Assembly (NCBI RefSeq): GCF_965204125.1
Contig: NZ_OZ241968.1
Coordinates: 496,001 to 560,000, forward strand
Source: Poriferisodalis sp965204125
Lineage (GTDB): Bacteria; Actinomycetota; Acidimicrobiia; Acidimicrobiales; Poriferisodalaceae
DNA: 64,000 nucleotides
Reading direction: 5' to 3'
The notes beneath the pieces are model-generated. The model was not told where the DNA came from. It ran no database searches and saw only the letters and a program-made list of their open reading frames with translations. The position numbers and the translations under genes are program-made. Positions 25,740 through 34,751 of the stretch are shown here, in pieces. Every line of letters begins with the position of its first letter. The stretch's first letter is position 1.

Positions 25740-26495
25740 TCACCCTCGGGCAGCCAGCGCGGCTTCGCAGTCCGCCAGCTGCTCTGCGTCGTTCACGCCC
25801 ATGGCCTCTGATGCATCGTCGAGGGCTACCGCGGTGATCACCTCGCCGCTGCGGGCGAGCAGGCCGATGGCGTCGGGGAGGTAGTACTCCGAAGCGGCGT
25901 TTGCGAGACGCAGCTGCGGCAGCACTTGGCGCAGCTTGGCCGCGTCGAAGCAGTACACGCCCGCATTGATCTCGTTGATCTGCGCCACCGAGGGCGTGGC
26001 ATCACGCTGCTCGACAACGGTCAGACCGGCCGCATCACGCACGATGCGCCCGTAGCCGGTGGGGTCGCCGATGTGAGCCGTCAGCAGGCTGGCAGCGGCA
26101 CCGGCGCGACGGCGCTCCGCCACGACACGTCGCAGCGTTGCTGCTCGCAGCAACGGCGTGTCGCCCGGCAACACCAAGACATCGCCGGCTTCGGGGTGTG
26201 AGTCCAGCGCCGACAGACCGACACGTGCCGCGTCGCCGGTGCCGAGCTGGGTGGGTTGCGTCGCAAACACCAACCGGTCGGCCTGGGGGGCCTCGGCCCC
26301 GACAGCCTCGCGGACCTGGGCTGCGCCGTGCCCCACCACCACCACCACGGGCGACGCGTCGACGGCAGCCAAGGCATCGAGCACTCGCAGCACCATGGCG
26401 CGGCCGCCGATCGGGTGGAGCGGCTTGGGCAGTTCCGAGCCCATGCGGGTACCGGCGCCCGCTGCCAGCACGACGGCCGCGCACGGCGGCGTCAT
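25740..26495 (-). CDS. glmU: GlmU-like uridylyltransferase, pyrophosphorylase domain only
   Basis: A 251-residue protein equal to the N-terminal half of GlmU, which joins UMP to GlcNAc-1-phosphate to give UDP-GlcNAc. It has VVLAAGAGTRMGSELPKPLH, LVFATQPTQLGTGDAARVG, VLPGDTPLL, GDPTGYGRIVRD and EINAGVYCFDA. It stops before the left-handed beta-helix acetyltransferase domain, and no hexapeptide repeats occur in any frame downstream before prs. The start is uncertain among several in-frame ATGs (26543, 26525, 26495); I took the last, just before homology. The position between tRNA-Gln and prs is the standard glmU place. Confidence 0.85.
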   Translation of the reverse strand: MTPPCAAVVLAAGAGTRMGSELPKPLHPIGGRAMVLRVLDALAAVDASPVVVVVGHGAAQVREAVGAEAPQADRLVFATQPTQLGTGDAARVGLSALDSHPEAGDVLVLPGDTPLLRAATLRRVVAERRRAGAAASLLTAHIGDPTGYGRIVRDAAGLTVVEQRDATPSVAQINEINAGVYCFDAAKLRQVLPQLRLANAASEYYLPDAIGLLARSGEVITAVALDDASEAMGVNDAEQLADCEAALAARG

Positions 26496-26554
26496 GGGGC
26501 CCGACATCATCGGGTCAGCCGGCATTGCGCCGGCTCGCCGCATGAGACCTGGGG

Positions 26555-26626
26555 TTCGGGGAGGAGGACTCGAACCTCCATTGCCGGGACCAAAACCCGA
26601 TGTCCTACCAATTGAACGATCCCCGA
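26555..26626 (-). tRNA. tRNA-Gln (anticodon TTG)
   Basis: The minus strand folds as a 72-nt tRNA: acceptor TCGGGGA/TCCCCGA, D stem GTTC/GGAC, anticodon stem TCGGG/CCCGG with loop TTTTGGT (TTG at positions 34-36), and T arm GGAGG-TTCGAGT-CCTCC. CCA is not encoded directly after the discriminator A. tRNA-Gln before glmU and prs is typical of Actinomycetota. Confidence 0.95.
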
Positions 26627-26729
26627 TAGCGCCTGTCTCAGCAGGCGGGTTGCCTGTGGATCGAGGGTAGCGACCTGCTCCAGCCCCATCGTCACGGATT
26701 TCACTCGTGGCAGGGCGAGCCGGAGGCGC

Positions 26730-26735
26730 TAGGTT
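26730..26735 (+). promoter_or_regulatory. -10 hexamer TAGGTT, leaderless start of bS22
   Basis: TAGGTT ends 9 nt before the ATG at 26745, with no ribosome binding site in between. Confidence 0.42.
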
Positions 26736-26744
26736 CGTGCCTCC

Positions 26745-26840
26745 ATGGGATCGCTGGTCAAGAAGCGCCGCAAGCGGATGCGCAAGAAGAAGCACCGCAA
26801 GATGCTGCGGCGGACGCGCTACCAGCGTCGCAATCGCTGA
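26745..26840 (+). CDS. Small ribosomal protein bS22 (AURKAIP1/COX24 domain protein)
   Basis: A 31-residue, extremely basic protein: it begins MGSLVKKRRKRMRKKKHRK and ends LRRTRYQRRNR. This pattern (KKRRKRM.KKKHRKxLRxTR.QRR) matches the tiny bS22 protein found on mycobacterial 30S subunits and related to mitochondrial mS38/COX24. It is expected to bind 16S rRNA near the decoding region. It is too short for usual ORF cut-offs. It lies on the plus strand between tRNA-Gln and ispE, converging with ispE 26 bp away, behind a TAGGTT hexamer. Confidence 0.88.
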   Translation: MGSLVKKRRKRMRKKKHRKMLRRTRYQRRNR

Positions 26841-26866
26841 CCCGCAGCTATCGGGGCTATTGCCAG

Positions 26867-27706
26867 CTAGTGGAGCCGTCCGATGGCGCGTGCTGCTGCT
26901 GCGCGCACACCATCGGCGACCGGTTGGTGCACGCGTGGGGCGAACGGTGCGGGGATGAACCAAGTGCCGCCGCTGCCGGCTAGCTGCGGCCGGCGCCCGG
27001 AGACCTGAGCCAATTCATCGCGCCACGCAGTCAGCTCAGGGTGAAGGGCCACTGCGGCTGGCTCCAGATCGTTGTACTGATCGCCGGACGGGCCGCCGAG
27101 CTCGTCCCATGTCCGGTACACCGCCGCTGTGTCGACCCGGAGCGGCGGCATCCACAACACGAACGACTGGTCACGGAACGGGAGCGGCTCGACGATCTCA
27201 CCGACGCCCGTCACGCGAGCACGACCGCCGACGAGGCAGAACGCCACGTCGGCACCCAGGGTCGCCGCCTGTTGCGGGGTGACGATGGCAGGTGCCCGCA
27301 GCGGAGGCGTCGCCGGCGCGTCGGCAGCCATGCGATTCGCCCAGCGGAGCACGGCTGCGGCGTCTGCCGAGCCCCCGCCCAGGCCCGCACCAGGCGGGAT
27401 GCGCTTGCGAACCTCGACGTGGGCGGTCCTGCCGGCAAGCTCCAGCGCCCGGACCACCAGATTCGACCCATCAGCAGGGATGTCCCAGTCGGGCGTTGCG
27501 CTGGCCGGGCCATTCGCTCCGGCGGTCGGAATGATCTCGACCGACAGCTGCGAGCTGGGGTGCACGATGATCTCGTCGCATAGGTCGAGCGTCACCATCT
27601 CGGCATCGATGAAGTGATAGCCGTCGCCCCGGATGCCGGTGATCCGCAGCCGCAGCGTCAGCTTCGCCGGAGCGAGCAGCCGCGCCGTCTGAGTGAGCGC
27701 CGCCAC
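26867..27706 (-). CDS. ispE: 4-diphosphocytidyl-2-C-methyl-D-erythritol kinase
   Basis: A 279-residue GHMP kinase of the MEP isoprenoid pathway, phosphorylating CDP-ME. It opens with LLAPAKLTLRLRITGIRGDG, has YHFIDAEMVTLDLCDEI, and the ATP loop PPGAGLGGGSADAAAVLRW (about residues 104-122). The C-terminal glycine-rich QLAGSGGTWFIP replaces the more usual MSGSG motif. The start is GTG, 4 bp behind the rsmA stop. dxs, the first MEP enzyme, is at the other end of this window. Confidence 0.93.
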   Translation of the reverse strand: MAALTQTARLLAPAKLTLRLRITGIRGDGYHFIDAEMVTLDLCDEIIVHPSSQLSVEIIPTAGANGPASATPDWDIPADGSNLVVRALELAGRTAHVEVRKRIPPGAGLGGGSADAAAVLRWANRMAADAPATPPLRAPAIVTPQQAATLGADVAFCLVGGRARVTGVGEIVEPLPFRDQSFVLWMPPLRVDTAAVYRTWDELGGPSGDQYNDLEPAAVALHPELTAWRDELAQVSGRRPQLAGSGGTWFIPAPFAPRVHQPVADGVRAAAARAIGRLH

Positions 27707-27710
27707 GGCC

Positions 27711-28594
27711 CTACACCGGCGTGCCGAGTGAAACCTCGGCGAGACGCACCCATTCGGTGAGCCCGAGACGTTCGGGACGATTGGTCCCCTCGACGCCCGC
27801 TCTCTTCAATGTCCCGTCCGCGTCGTCGAGGGCGTTGCGCAACGTGCGCCGCAGCATCTGCCGGCGATGCGCGAATGCTGCCGCCACGAGCCGATTGACC
27901 TCCGCGCGCAGATCGGGCTCCATGGACAGGGCACGACGGGTGATGCGCACCAACGCGGATTCCACTTCAGGACGGGGGTAGAAGACCGTGGCCGGCACCG
28001 TTCCGGCCAACTCGGCGTCAGCGTGGACCGCGACCCGAACGGAGACTGCGCCGTAGGCACCGCTGCCAGGCACCGCCGCCAATCGCTCCGCGGCTTCTCG
28101 CTGGCACATCACCAGCAGCCGGGTGACGGCCGGCACCTCGTCGAGCACGGTCAGCACCAGCGACGTCGCGATGTTGTACGGCAGGTTGGCGACGACCTGC
28201 CACCCGTGGCCCGGCAGAAGCGCGCTCCAGTCCATGCGTCGCGCGTCGGCGTGCACGATCTGGACGGGACCCGGCGTCGGCCCACCGGGCGCTGCGGGAT
28301 CCGGCCTGCTGTCCGTGTTGAACGAGGCCACCACCTCGCGCAGGGCCGGCACGAGACGGCCGTCGGTCTCCACTGCCACCACCTCGGCCCCGGTCTCGGC
28401 CAAGGCCAACGTCAACGAGCCCACACCAGCGCCGATCTCCACGACGCGGTCGCCCGGGCCGACGCCTGCCAGGCGTGCGATCCGGCGCACGGTGTTGGGA
28501 TCGATCACGAAGTTCTGCCCGAGGCTTCGCCGCGGCGCCGCCCCGACCTGCGCCAGGAGCTCCTTGACGGCAGGCAGAGTCAGCAACCGGTCTG

Positions 28595-28598
<4 letters not shown>
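27711..28598 (-). CDS. rsmA: 16S rRNA (adenine(1518)-N6/adenine(1519)-N6)-dimethyltransferase
   Basis: A 295-residue KsgA/RsmA methyltransferase that dimethylates two adenines in helix 45 of 16S rRNA. It has RRSLGQNFVIDPNTVRRIA, the SAM motif VVEIGAGVGSLTLALAE, and the catalytic NLPY in VVANLPYNIATSLVLT, then RLLVMCQREAAERLAA. The ATG overlaps the tatD stop (ATGA), so translation is coupled. Confidence 0.95.
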
Positions 28599-29383
<785 letters not shown>

Positions 29384-29393
29384 CCCTGTGAGG

Positions 29394-30893
29394 TCACTTC
29401 AGACGGGGATACAGGGGATCGCCAGTCGACACCGGCAGACCACCGGGGTAACCACCCCAGACCGCAGCTTGGGGCAGGCGCTGATCCGCGACCGAACCCG
29501 CCATGCCGATGCGCCGCCACACCTCGTCACAGCCCCTCGGCGTCGCCACCGACGCGAGCACCGCCACGATGCGCAGCGCCTCGAGCGCATCGCCGAGCAC
29601 AGCGTCCACCTCGGGGCCCGGATCGGCCTTCCACGGCTCGGCTGCTTCGAGCATCGCATTGGTCTCGCGGATGATGCGCCATGTGGCGTCGAGGGCTTCC
29701 GAGGGCGCCAGTCGCTCCCAGGCGTCGGCGGTCTCGGCAACGCACTCGGCCACCGCGTCGGCCAGCGGGCTGTCCGCACGGGGCGCCGGACCGATGCCGT
29801 CGCACTTGCGGCTGACCACGGTGGCCACGCGGCTCATGAGGTTGCCCAGGTTGTTGGCCAAGTCGGCGTTGTAGCGGGCGACCATCCCCTCATAGGAAAA
29901 ATCGCCGTCGGGGCCGAACGGCTGATCGTGCAAGAAGTGGTGTCGCACGCCGTCGCTGCCGAAATCGTCCACGAGATCGCCCGGCGCGATCTGGTTGAGC
30001 GCCGACTTCGCCATCTTCTCACCGCCGACGAGCAGGAAACCGTGCACATGGACACGGCGGGGCGGCAGCACGCCGCCGCTCATCAGCATCGCCGGCCAGT
30101 ACACGCAATGGAACCGGAGAATGTCCTTGCCGATCAGGTGCACACCTGGCCAGCGATGCGCGAACTGGGCATCGTCGCTGGCGTACCCGGCGGCGGTGAT
30201 GTAGTTGGTGAGCGCGTCGAACCAGACATAGGTGACATGGCTCGGGTCCCAGGGAATCGGGATACCCCAGTCCAGCGAGGTACGGCTGATGGAGAAGTCC
30301 TGCAGCCCGCTGCGGATGAACCCCAGCGCCTCGTTGCGCTTGGTCGCCGGCACGACGAAGTCGGGATGAGCTTCGTACCAGTCGAGCAGGGGCTGCTCGT
30401 AGCGGCTGAGCGAGAAGAAATAGTTCTCCTCCGAGACGTGCTCGACCGGCCGGCGGTGGATGGGGCACACGCCGTCGTCGAGGTCGTCCTCGGTGTAGTA
30501 GGCCTCGCAGCTCACGCAGTACAGGCCCTCGTAGGTCTGCAGCGTGATGTCGCCGTTGTCGTAGCAGGCCTGCAGCAGCTGCTGGACCGAGTGGTGATGG
30601 CGAGGCTCGCTGGTGCGGATGAAGTCGTCGTTGGCGATGTCGAGCTGCTGCCAGGCTTCCTGGAAGCGCACCACGGTGCGGTCGGCCCACTCGATGGGAG
30701 TGCAGCCGTTCTGCTCGGCAGCCCGCTGCACCTTGAGGCCGTGCTCGTCGGTGCCGGTGAGGAACATGACGTCGTCGCCGCACAACCGATTCCAGCGAGC
30801 GACCGCATCAGCCGTGATCGTTGTGTACGCGTGCCCGATGTGGGGGGCGTCGTTGACGTAGTAGATCGGCGTTGTGACGTAGTAGGAGGTCAC
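29394..30893 (-). CDS. metG: Methionyl-tRNA synthetase
   Basis: A 499-residue class I synthetase without the C-terminal tRNA-binding domain. The HIGH motif is in YYVNDAPHIGHAYTTITADA, the zinc-knuckle region is reduced to GLYCVSCEAYY...CPIHRRPV, and the KMSKS loop reads GEKMAKS, with Ala for the first Ser. The anticodon-binding helices follow. The start is GTG, six bases behind a TACCCT hexamer. It leads a run with tatD, rsmA and ispE. Confidence 0.95.
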   Translation of the reverse strand: MTSYYVTTPIYYVNDAPHIGHAYTTITADAVARWNRLCGDDVMFLTGTDEHGLKVQRAAEQNGCTPIEWADRTVVRFQEAWQQLDIANDDFIRTSEPRHHHSVQQLLQACYDNGDITLQTYEGLYCVSCEAYYTEDDLDDGVCPIHRRPVEHVSEENYFFSLSRYEQPLLDWYEAHPDFVVPATKRNEALGFIRSGLQDFSISRTSLDWGIPIPWDPSHVTYVWFDALTNYITAAGYASDDAQFAHRWPGVHLIGKDILRFHCVYWPAMLMSGGVLPPRRVHVHGFLLVGGEKMAKSALNQIAPGDLVDDFGSDGVRHHFLHDQPFGPDGDFSYEGMVARYNADLANNLGNLMSRVATVVSRKCDGIGPAPRADSPLADAVAECVAETADAWERLAPSEALDATWRIIRETNAMLEAAEPWKADPGPEVDAVLGDALEALRIVAVLASVATPRGCDEVWRRIGMAGSVADQRLPQAAVWGGYPGGLPVSTGDPLYPRLK

Positions 30894-30899
30894 GCCAGC

Positions 30900-30905
30900 A
30901 GGGTA
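30900..30905 (-). promoter_or_regulatory. -10 hexamer TACCCT, leaderless start of metG
   Basis: TACCCT on the minus strand lies 6 nt before the GTG at 30893, with no ribosome binding site. It probably drives metG-tatD-rsmA-ispE. Confidence 0.42.
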
Positions 30906-30952
30906 GTGAGGGGCAGCGCAGCCGCTCGCAGAATTCGCAGCCGCTCTCGCCG

Positions 30953-31810
30953 CTACGGCATCTGGTCATCGAGGGAGCGGGCTAACTCGGTGGATATGCG
31001 GTAGGTGCGGTTGCGGGCGGCGCCGAGGCGTTTTGCCACGTTGGTCGCGGCGTCGCGGGGAGTGGCGCCGGCTTCCAGTTCGCGATGCAGTTCGGCGGTT
31101 ATCTGCTTGTCGGACGGGGGTTGCGGGGTTGTTGGGCCGAGCACCACGACGATCTCTCCTTTGGGCGGTTCGGCGAACTGGGCCGCCAGCTCGGCGACCG
31201 TGCCGCGCGCCACTTCTTCGTGCAGCTTGGTGAGTTCACGGACGACGACTGCCCGGCGGTCGGCGCCGCAGGCTTCGGCCAGGTCCCCGAGCGTGGCGCC
31301 GAGGCGCCTAGGTGATTCCAGCAGGACCACCGTTCGCTGCTCGGCGGCGATCCCTTCGAGTCGTTGACTGCGGACGGTCCCCTTGCGGGGCAGGAACCCT
31401 TCCATGATCCAGCGATCTGTCGGCAGGCCTGAGATGGCCAACGCCGTGACTGGCGCCGACGGTCCTGGAACGGCGCTGACGCCGATGCCTGCTGCTGCCG
31501 CCGCGGCGACCAGTCGCTGCCCAGGATCGGAGATGGCGGGCAGGCCCGCGTCCGTGACGTACGCGGCGGTCTCCCCTGCCGTCAGGCGCTGCACGATCTC
31601 TGCGGCCACGGTGGCCTCGTTGTGCTCGTGCATCGCCACCAGCGGCTGCCCCGCGATGCCGAGCCGCTGCAGCAGCAGGCCAGTGCGGCGGGTGTCCTCG
31701 CAGGCCACGAACGACACTGCCGACAGCACCTCGACCGCCCGCGGGGCGATGTCGGCAAGATTGCCGATGGGTGTGGCGACCAGCCACAGCCGGGGTTCGC
31801 TGTCGCTCAT
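30953..31810 (-). CDS. rsmI: 16S rRNA (cytidine(1402)-2'-O)-methyltransferase
   Basis: A 285-residue SAM-dependent methyltransferase of the tetrapyrrole methylase fold, modifying C1402 of 16S rRNA. The signatures are LWLVATPIGNLADIAPRAVE, CEDTRRTGLLLQRLG, VTDAGLPAISDPGQRLV and the SAM-binding AVPGPSAPVTALAISGLP. The basic C-terminal helical part (DAATNVAKRLGAARNRTYR) follows. The ATG at 31810 overlaps the stop of the DUF192 gene (ATGA). Confidence 0.94.
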   Translation of the reverse strand: MSDSEPRLWLVATPIGNLADIAPRAVEVLSAVSFVACEDTRRTGLLLQRLGIAGQPLVAMHEHNEATVAAEIVQRLTAGETAAYVTDAGLPAISDPGQRLVAAAAAAGIGVSAVPGPSAPVTALAISGLPTDRWIMEGFLPRKGTVRSQRLEGIAAEQRTVVLLESPRRLGATLGDLAEACGADRRAVVVRELTKLHEEVARGTVAELAAQFAEPPKGEIVVVLGPTTPQPPSDKQITAELHRELEAGATPRDAATNVAKRLGAARNRTYRISTELARSLDDQMP

Positions 31811-32142
31811 GCTTCCAGCCGGATGTCGAGCGTGTCTCCCACGGACAAGCCCCAGCGTTCGCATGCGCCCGCCTGGGTCTCGATGACCGATCGAGCGCTC
31901 AGTCGCGGGCGTCCGATCCGGCCCGGCGGCATCTGTACCAGGTCCACTACCCGTCGCTGCCGGTCCAGGAACAGCACGTCGATGTCGAAGCTCATCCCGA
32001 TGGTGTGCACACACCGGCATCGCTCGATCAGCAGTGCTCCGGTCAAGTCGCCGCGCCCGAGCAGGCCACGCCGGCGCTCGGAACGGGTGCGAGCAACCTC
32101 AAGGCTCGCCACCACCCGATCCCCGCACACCAGCCAGGGCAT
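31807..32142 (-). CDS. DUF192 family protein
   Basis: A 111-residue protein equal to one DUF192 domain: ARTRSERRRGLLGRGDLTGA, CVHTIGMSFDIDVLFLDRQR and SVIETQAGACERWGLSVGD. Unlike many members it has no signal peptide, so it is probably cytoplasmic. Its function is unknown. The ATG at 32142 is chosen because homology begins there and the start follows the ychF stop directly. It overlaps rsmI by 4 bp. Confidence 0.85.
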   Translation of the reverse strand: MPWLVCGDRVVASLEVARTRSERRRGLLGRGDLTGALLIERCRCVHTIGMSFDIDVLFLDRQRRVVDLVQMPPGRIGRPRLSARSVIETQAGACERWGLSVGDTLDIRLEA

Positions 32143-32144
32143 GA

Positions 32145-33278
32145 CTACACGTTGAAGCGGAACTCCACGACATCGCCATCGCGCATCGGATAGTCCTTCC
32201 CCTCGACTCGCAGGCGGCCGGCGTCCCGCGCGGCAGACCACGAGCCTAAATCCAGCAGCTCAGCCCAGTCGATCACCTCGGCCCGGATGAAGCCGCGCTC
32301 GAAATCGGTGTGGATCCGCCCAGCGCATTGCGGCGCTCGCCAGCCGGCCCGGAAGGTCCACGCCCGCGATTCCTTCTCGCCCGTGGTGAGGAACGTGCGT
32401 AGGCCCAGCAAGCCGTGCGCAGCCGCCACGAACCGCTCCAGCGCGCCTTCGCCCAGACCGAGTCCTTCGAGCAGCTCGGTTCGCTCGGCGCCGGCAAGCT
32501 GCGCAGCTTCCGCCTCGAGTTGCACACACAGCGGCAGCACCGTCGCACCCGGCAGCTCGGCCTTAATGGGCGCTGCCAGCTCCGCCGTTGCATCGAGCTG
32601 GTCCTCGCCGAGGTTCAGCACTGCCATGACCGGCTTGTCGGTCAGCAGGAAGTGGCTCCGCAGCGCTGCTCGATGCGGGTATTTCTGGGCGGAACGCTGC
32701 GGACGCTGGTCGGCGCCATCGCATTGATCGCCAAGCGGCCATGCCCGGTACAGCGGCGTGCCGGCCGCCAGATGTTCGAGCGCAGCGTCGAGCGCCGCAA
32801 CCTCATCGGCCAGCGCGGTGTCGGACGGCTGGCTGCGGGACGCCTTGCGACGGCGGTCGATGCGGGATTCCACCGACTCCAGATCCGCCAGCGTGAGCTC
32901 GGTCTCGACGATGCGAAGGTGTTCGAGCGGGTCGGCGGGACCGGGCACATCGGCATCTGAGAAGGCACGCAGGACGAAGACGATCGCGTCCACCTCGCGG
33001 ATTCCCGCCAGGAAGCGATTGCCGAGACCTTCGCCCTTGCTGGCGCCCTCCACGAGCCCGCCGATATCGATGAACTCCGTGGTGGTGGGCACCACTTTTT
33101 TGCTGCCGCTCATCTCGGCGAGCGCGTCGAGCCGGGGGTCGGGCACCCGGGCCACGCCGACATTCGGATCGGTGGTGGCAAAGGCGTACGGCGCTGCCAG
33201 TGCCCCGCCGCCGGCGAGCGAATTGAACAGCGACGACTTCCCCGCGTTGGGCAGGCCCACGAACCCAAAGCGCTCCAT
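32145..33278 (-). CDS. ychF: YchF/OLA1-type P-loop ATPase
   Basis: A 377-residue Obg-related nucleotidase that binds ribosomes. G1 is GLPNAGKSSLFNSLAGG (about residues 8-24), G3 lies near FIDIGGLVEGASKGEGLGN, and the NLGE in VMAVLNLGE replaces the NKxD of true GTPases, as in ATP-preferring YchF. The C-terminal TGS domain is in RAEVIDWAEL...VEGKDYPMRDGDVVEFRFNV. Just before the NLGE strand there is an unusual polar stretch (about residues 180-203, PLGDQCDGADQRPQRSAQKY) that looks like an insertion. A TAGCCT hexamer nine bases upstream suggests a leaderless start. Confidence 0.94.
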   Translation of the reverse strand: MERFGFVGLPNAGKSSLFNSLAGGGALAAPYAFATTDPNVGVARVPDPRLDALAEMSGSKKVVPTTTEFIDIGGLVEGASKGEGLGNRFLAGIREVDAIVFVLRAFSDADVPGPADPLEHLRIVETELTLADLESVESRIDRRRKASRSQPSDTALADEVAALDAALEHLAAGTPLYRAWPLGDQCDGADQRPQRSAQKYPHRAALRSHFLLTDKPVMAVLNLGEDQLDATAELAAPIKAELPGATVLPLCVQLEAEAAQLAGAERTELLEGLGLGEGALERFVAAAHGLLGLRTFLTTGEKESRAWTFRAGWRAPQCAGRIHTDFERGFIRAEVIDWAELLDLGSWSAARDAGRLRVEGKDYPMRDGDVVEFRFNV

Positions 33279-33287
33279 CGCCGGGCG

Positions 33288-33293
33288 AGGCTA
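33288..33293 (-). promoter_or_regulatory. -10 hexamer TAGCCT, leaderless start of ychF
   Basis: TAGCCT on the minus strand lies 9 nt before the ATG at 33278. It probably drives ychF, DUF192 and rsmI. Confidence 0.42.
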
Positions 33294-33395
33294 GTGAGTG
33301 CTCCGCCGAGTGCTCCCGGGCGGTGCGGAGCGCTGCGTGCAAGACTTCGCCGGGTCGGGTGCGCGCCCGAGGCATCCATTGACGGGGAGGAACCC

Positions 33396-34535
33396 ATGGG
33401 ACCGTTGCAGGGACTCAAGGTGATCGAGCTGGCCGGCATCGGCCCTGGGCCATTCTGCGCCATGCTGCTCGCTGATCTGGGCGCGGACGTGATCCGCATC
33501 GACCGCATGACGCCTGAAGACCTCGGCATCGACCGGGGGCGCAGGTTCAACGTGCTCAACCGGGGTCGACGTTCGGTGGCAGTCGACCTCAAGTCGCCTG
33601 ACGGCGTCGAAACCATCCTCAAACTGGTGGAGCAGGCCGACGCGCTCATCGAAGGCTTCCGCCCCGGCGTGACCGAGCGACTCGGCCTCGGACCGGACGA
33701 GTGCTTCGCCCGCAACCCGAAACTGGTTTACGGCCGCATGACCGGGTGGGGCCAAGAGGGGCCGATGGCACACGCCGCAGGCCACGACATCAACTACATC
33801 GCCCTGACCGGTGCGCTGCATGCCATCGGACCAGCCGAGGCACCGAGCCCGCCGCTCAACCTGGTCGGCGACTTCGGCGGCGGCGGCATGTACCTGGCCT
33901 TCGGCGTGTGCGCCGCACTGCTCGAGGCGCGTGACTCCGGGCAGGGCCAGGTGGTGGACGCCGCCATGACCGAGGGTGCTGCGTCATTGATGGCAGCCAT
34001 CTATGGCATCTACGGCTCGGGCGGCTGGGCCGACGAGCGGGAGTCCAACTTCCTCGACGGCGGCGCCTATTACTACGGTGTGTACGAGACCTCTGACGGC
34101 AAGTTCGTCTCGGTCGGTTCGATCGAGGGCAAGTTCCACGACGAGCTGCTCGAGAAAACCGGTCTGGCCGACGCTCCCACGGTGGACCGCAACGACCGTG
34201 ATGGGTGGGCCGACAAGCGGGCCCGCCTGGCGGAGGTGATCAAGACCAAGACCCGCGACGAGTGGGACGAGATCATGGCCGGCTCCGATGTCTGCTATGC
34301 GCCCGTACTGGACCTGTCGGAGGCACCGCACCACCCGCACAACGTGGCCCGCGAGAGCTTCGTGGAGGTCGAAGGCGTGATGCAGCCGGCACCGGCGCCT
34401 CGCTTCAGCCGTACTCCGGGCGCCGTGGCCCGACCGCCGGCGTCGCCAGGCGAGAACACCGATGAGGTACTGGCCGACTGGGGCTTCGACGCCGACGACA
34501 TCGAGAAGCTTCACGAAGTCGGTGCCGTCGGCTGA
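33396..34535 (+). CDS. CaiB/BaiF CoA-transferase family protein (alpha-methylacyl-CoA racemase-like)
   Basis: A 379-residue class III CoA-transferase-fold protein. It opens with LKVIELAGIGPGPFCAMLLA and DLGADVIRIDR, then has GHDINYIALTGALHAIG, where alpha-methylacyl-CoA racemases keep the catalytic His/Asp pair, and GGAYYYGVYETSDGKF. The similarity to mycobacterial MCR favours racemisation of 2-methyl-branched acyl-CoAs in fatty acid or sterol side-chain breakdown, but CoA transfer cannot be excluded. The ATG at 33396 follows a strong GGGGAGGA ribosome binding site. Confidence 0.9.
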   Translation: MGPLQGLKVIELAGIGPGPFCAMLLADLGADVIRIDRMTPEDLGIDRGRRFNVLNRGRRSVAVDLKSPDGVETILKLVEQADALIEGFRPGVTERLGLGPDECFARNPKLVYGRMTGWGQEGPMAHAAGHDINYIALTGALHAIGPAEAPSPPLNLVGDFGGGGMYLAFGVCAALLEARDSGQGQVVDAAMTEGAASLMAAIYGIYGSGGWADERESNFLDGGAYYYGVYETSDGKFVSVGSIEGKFHDELLEKTGLADAPTVDRNDRDGWADKRARLAEVIKTKTRDEWDEIMAGSDVCYAPVLDLSEAPHHPHNVARESFVEVEGVMQPAPAPRFSRTPGAVARPPASPGENTDEVLADWGFDADDIEKLHEVGAVG

Positions 34536-34563
34536 GCCCAGAGGCTGAGCCGAACTGCGTCGG

Positions 34564-34569
34564 TAGCCT
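34564..34569 (+). promoter_or_regulatory. -10 hexamer TAGCCT, leaderless start of bL37
   Basis: TAGCCT lies 9 nt before the ATG at 34579, with no ribosome binding site in the gap. Confidence 0.42.
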
Positions 34570-34578
34570 GAGACGCCT

Positions 34579-34665
34579 ATGTCGAAGCGCACCAACAAGC
34601 GAAAGCTCCGGGCGCGGCGCAGCAAAGCCAATCACGGCAAGCGCCCCAACTGCGGCCGCGGCTAG
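34579..34665 (+). CDS. Ribosomal protein bL37-like
   Basis: A 28-residue, strongly basic protein: it begins MSKRTNKRKLRARRSKANHG and ends KRPNCGRG. The KANHGKRPN core matches bL37, a tiny protein seen in the large subunit of mycobacterial ribosomes. It is too short for ordinary gene finders. It is a single-gene unit between the CoA-transferase and the polysaccharide deacetylase, with a leaderless-type promoter. The family match is from memory of the mycobacterial protein and rests on a short motif. Confidence 0.8.
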   Translation: MSKRTNKRKLRARRSKANHGKRPNCGRG

Positions 34666-34751
34666 GCGGCTGGCATCGGGCCGCGCCTGCGGCCAATGTG
34701 ACTGCGTCCGGCTGCCGCTGCGCACCTCTCTCAACCGGCCATCATCAAGGG

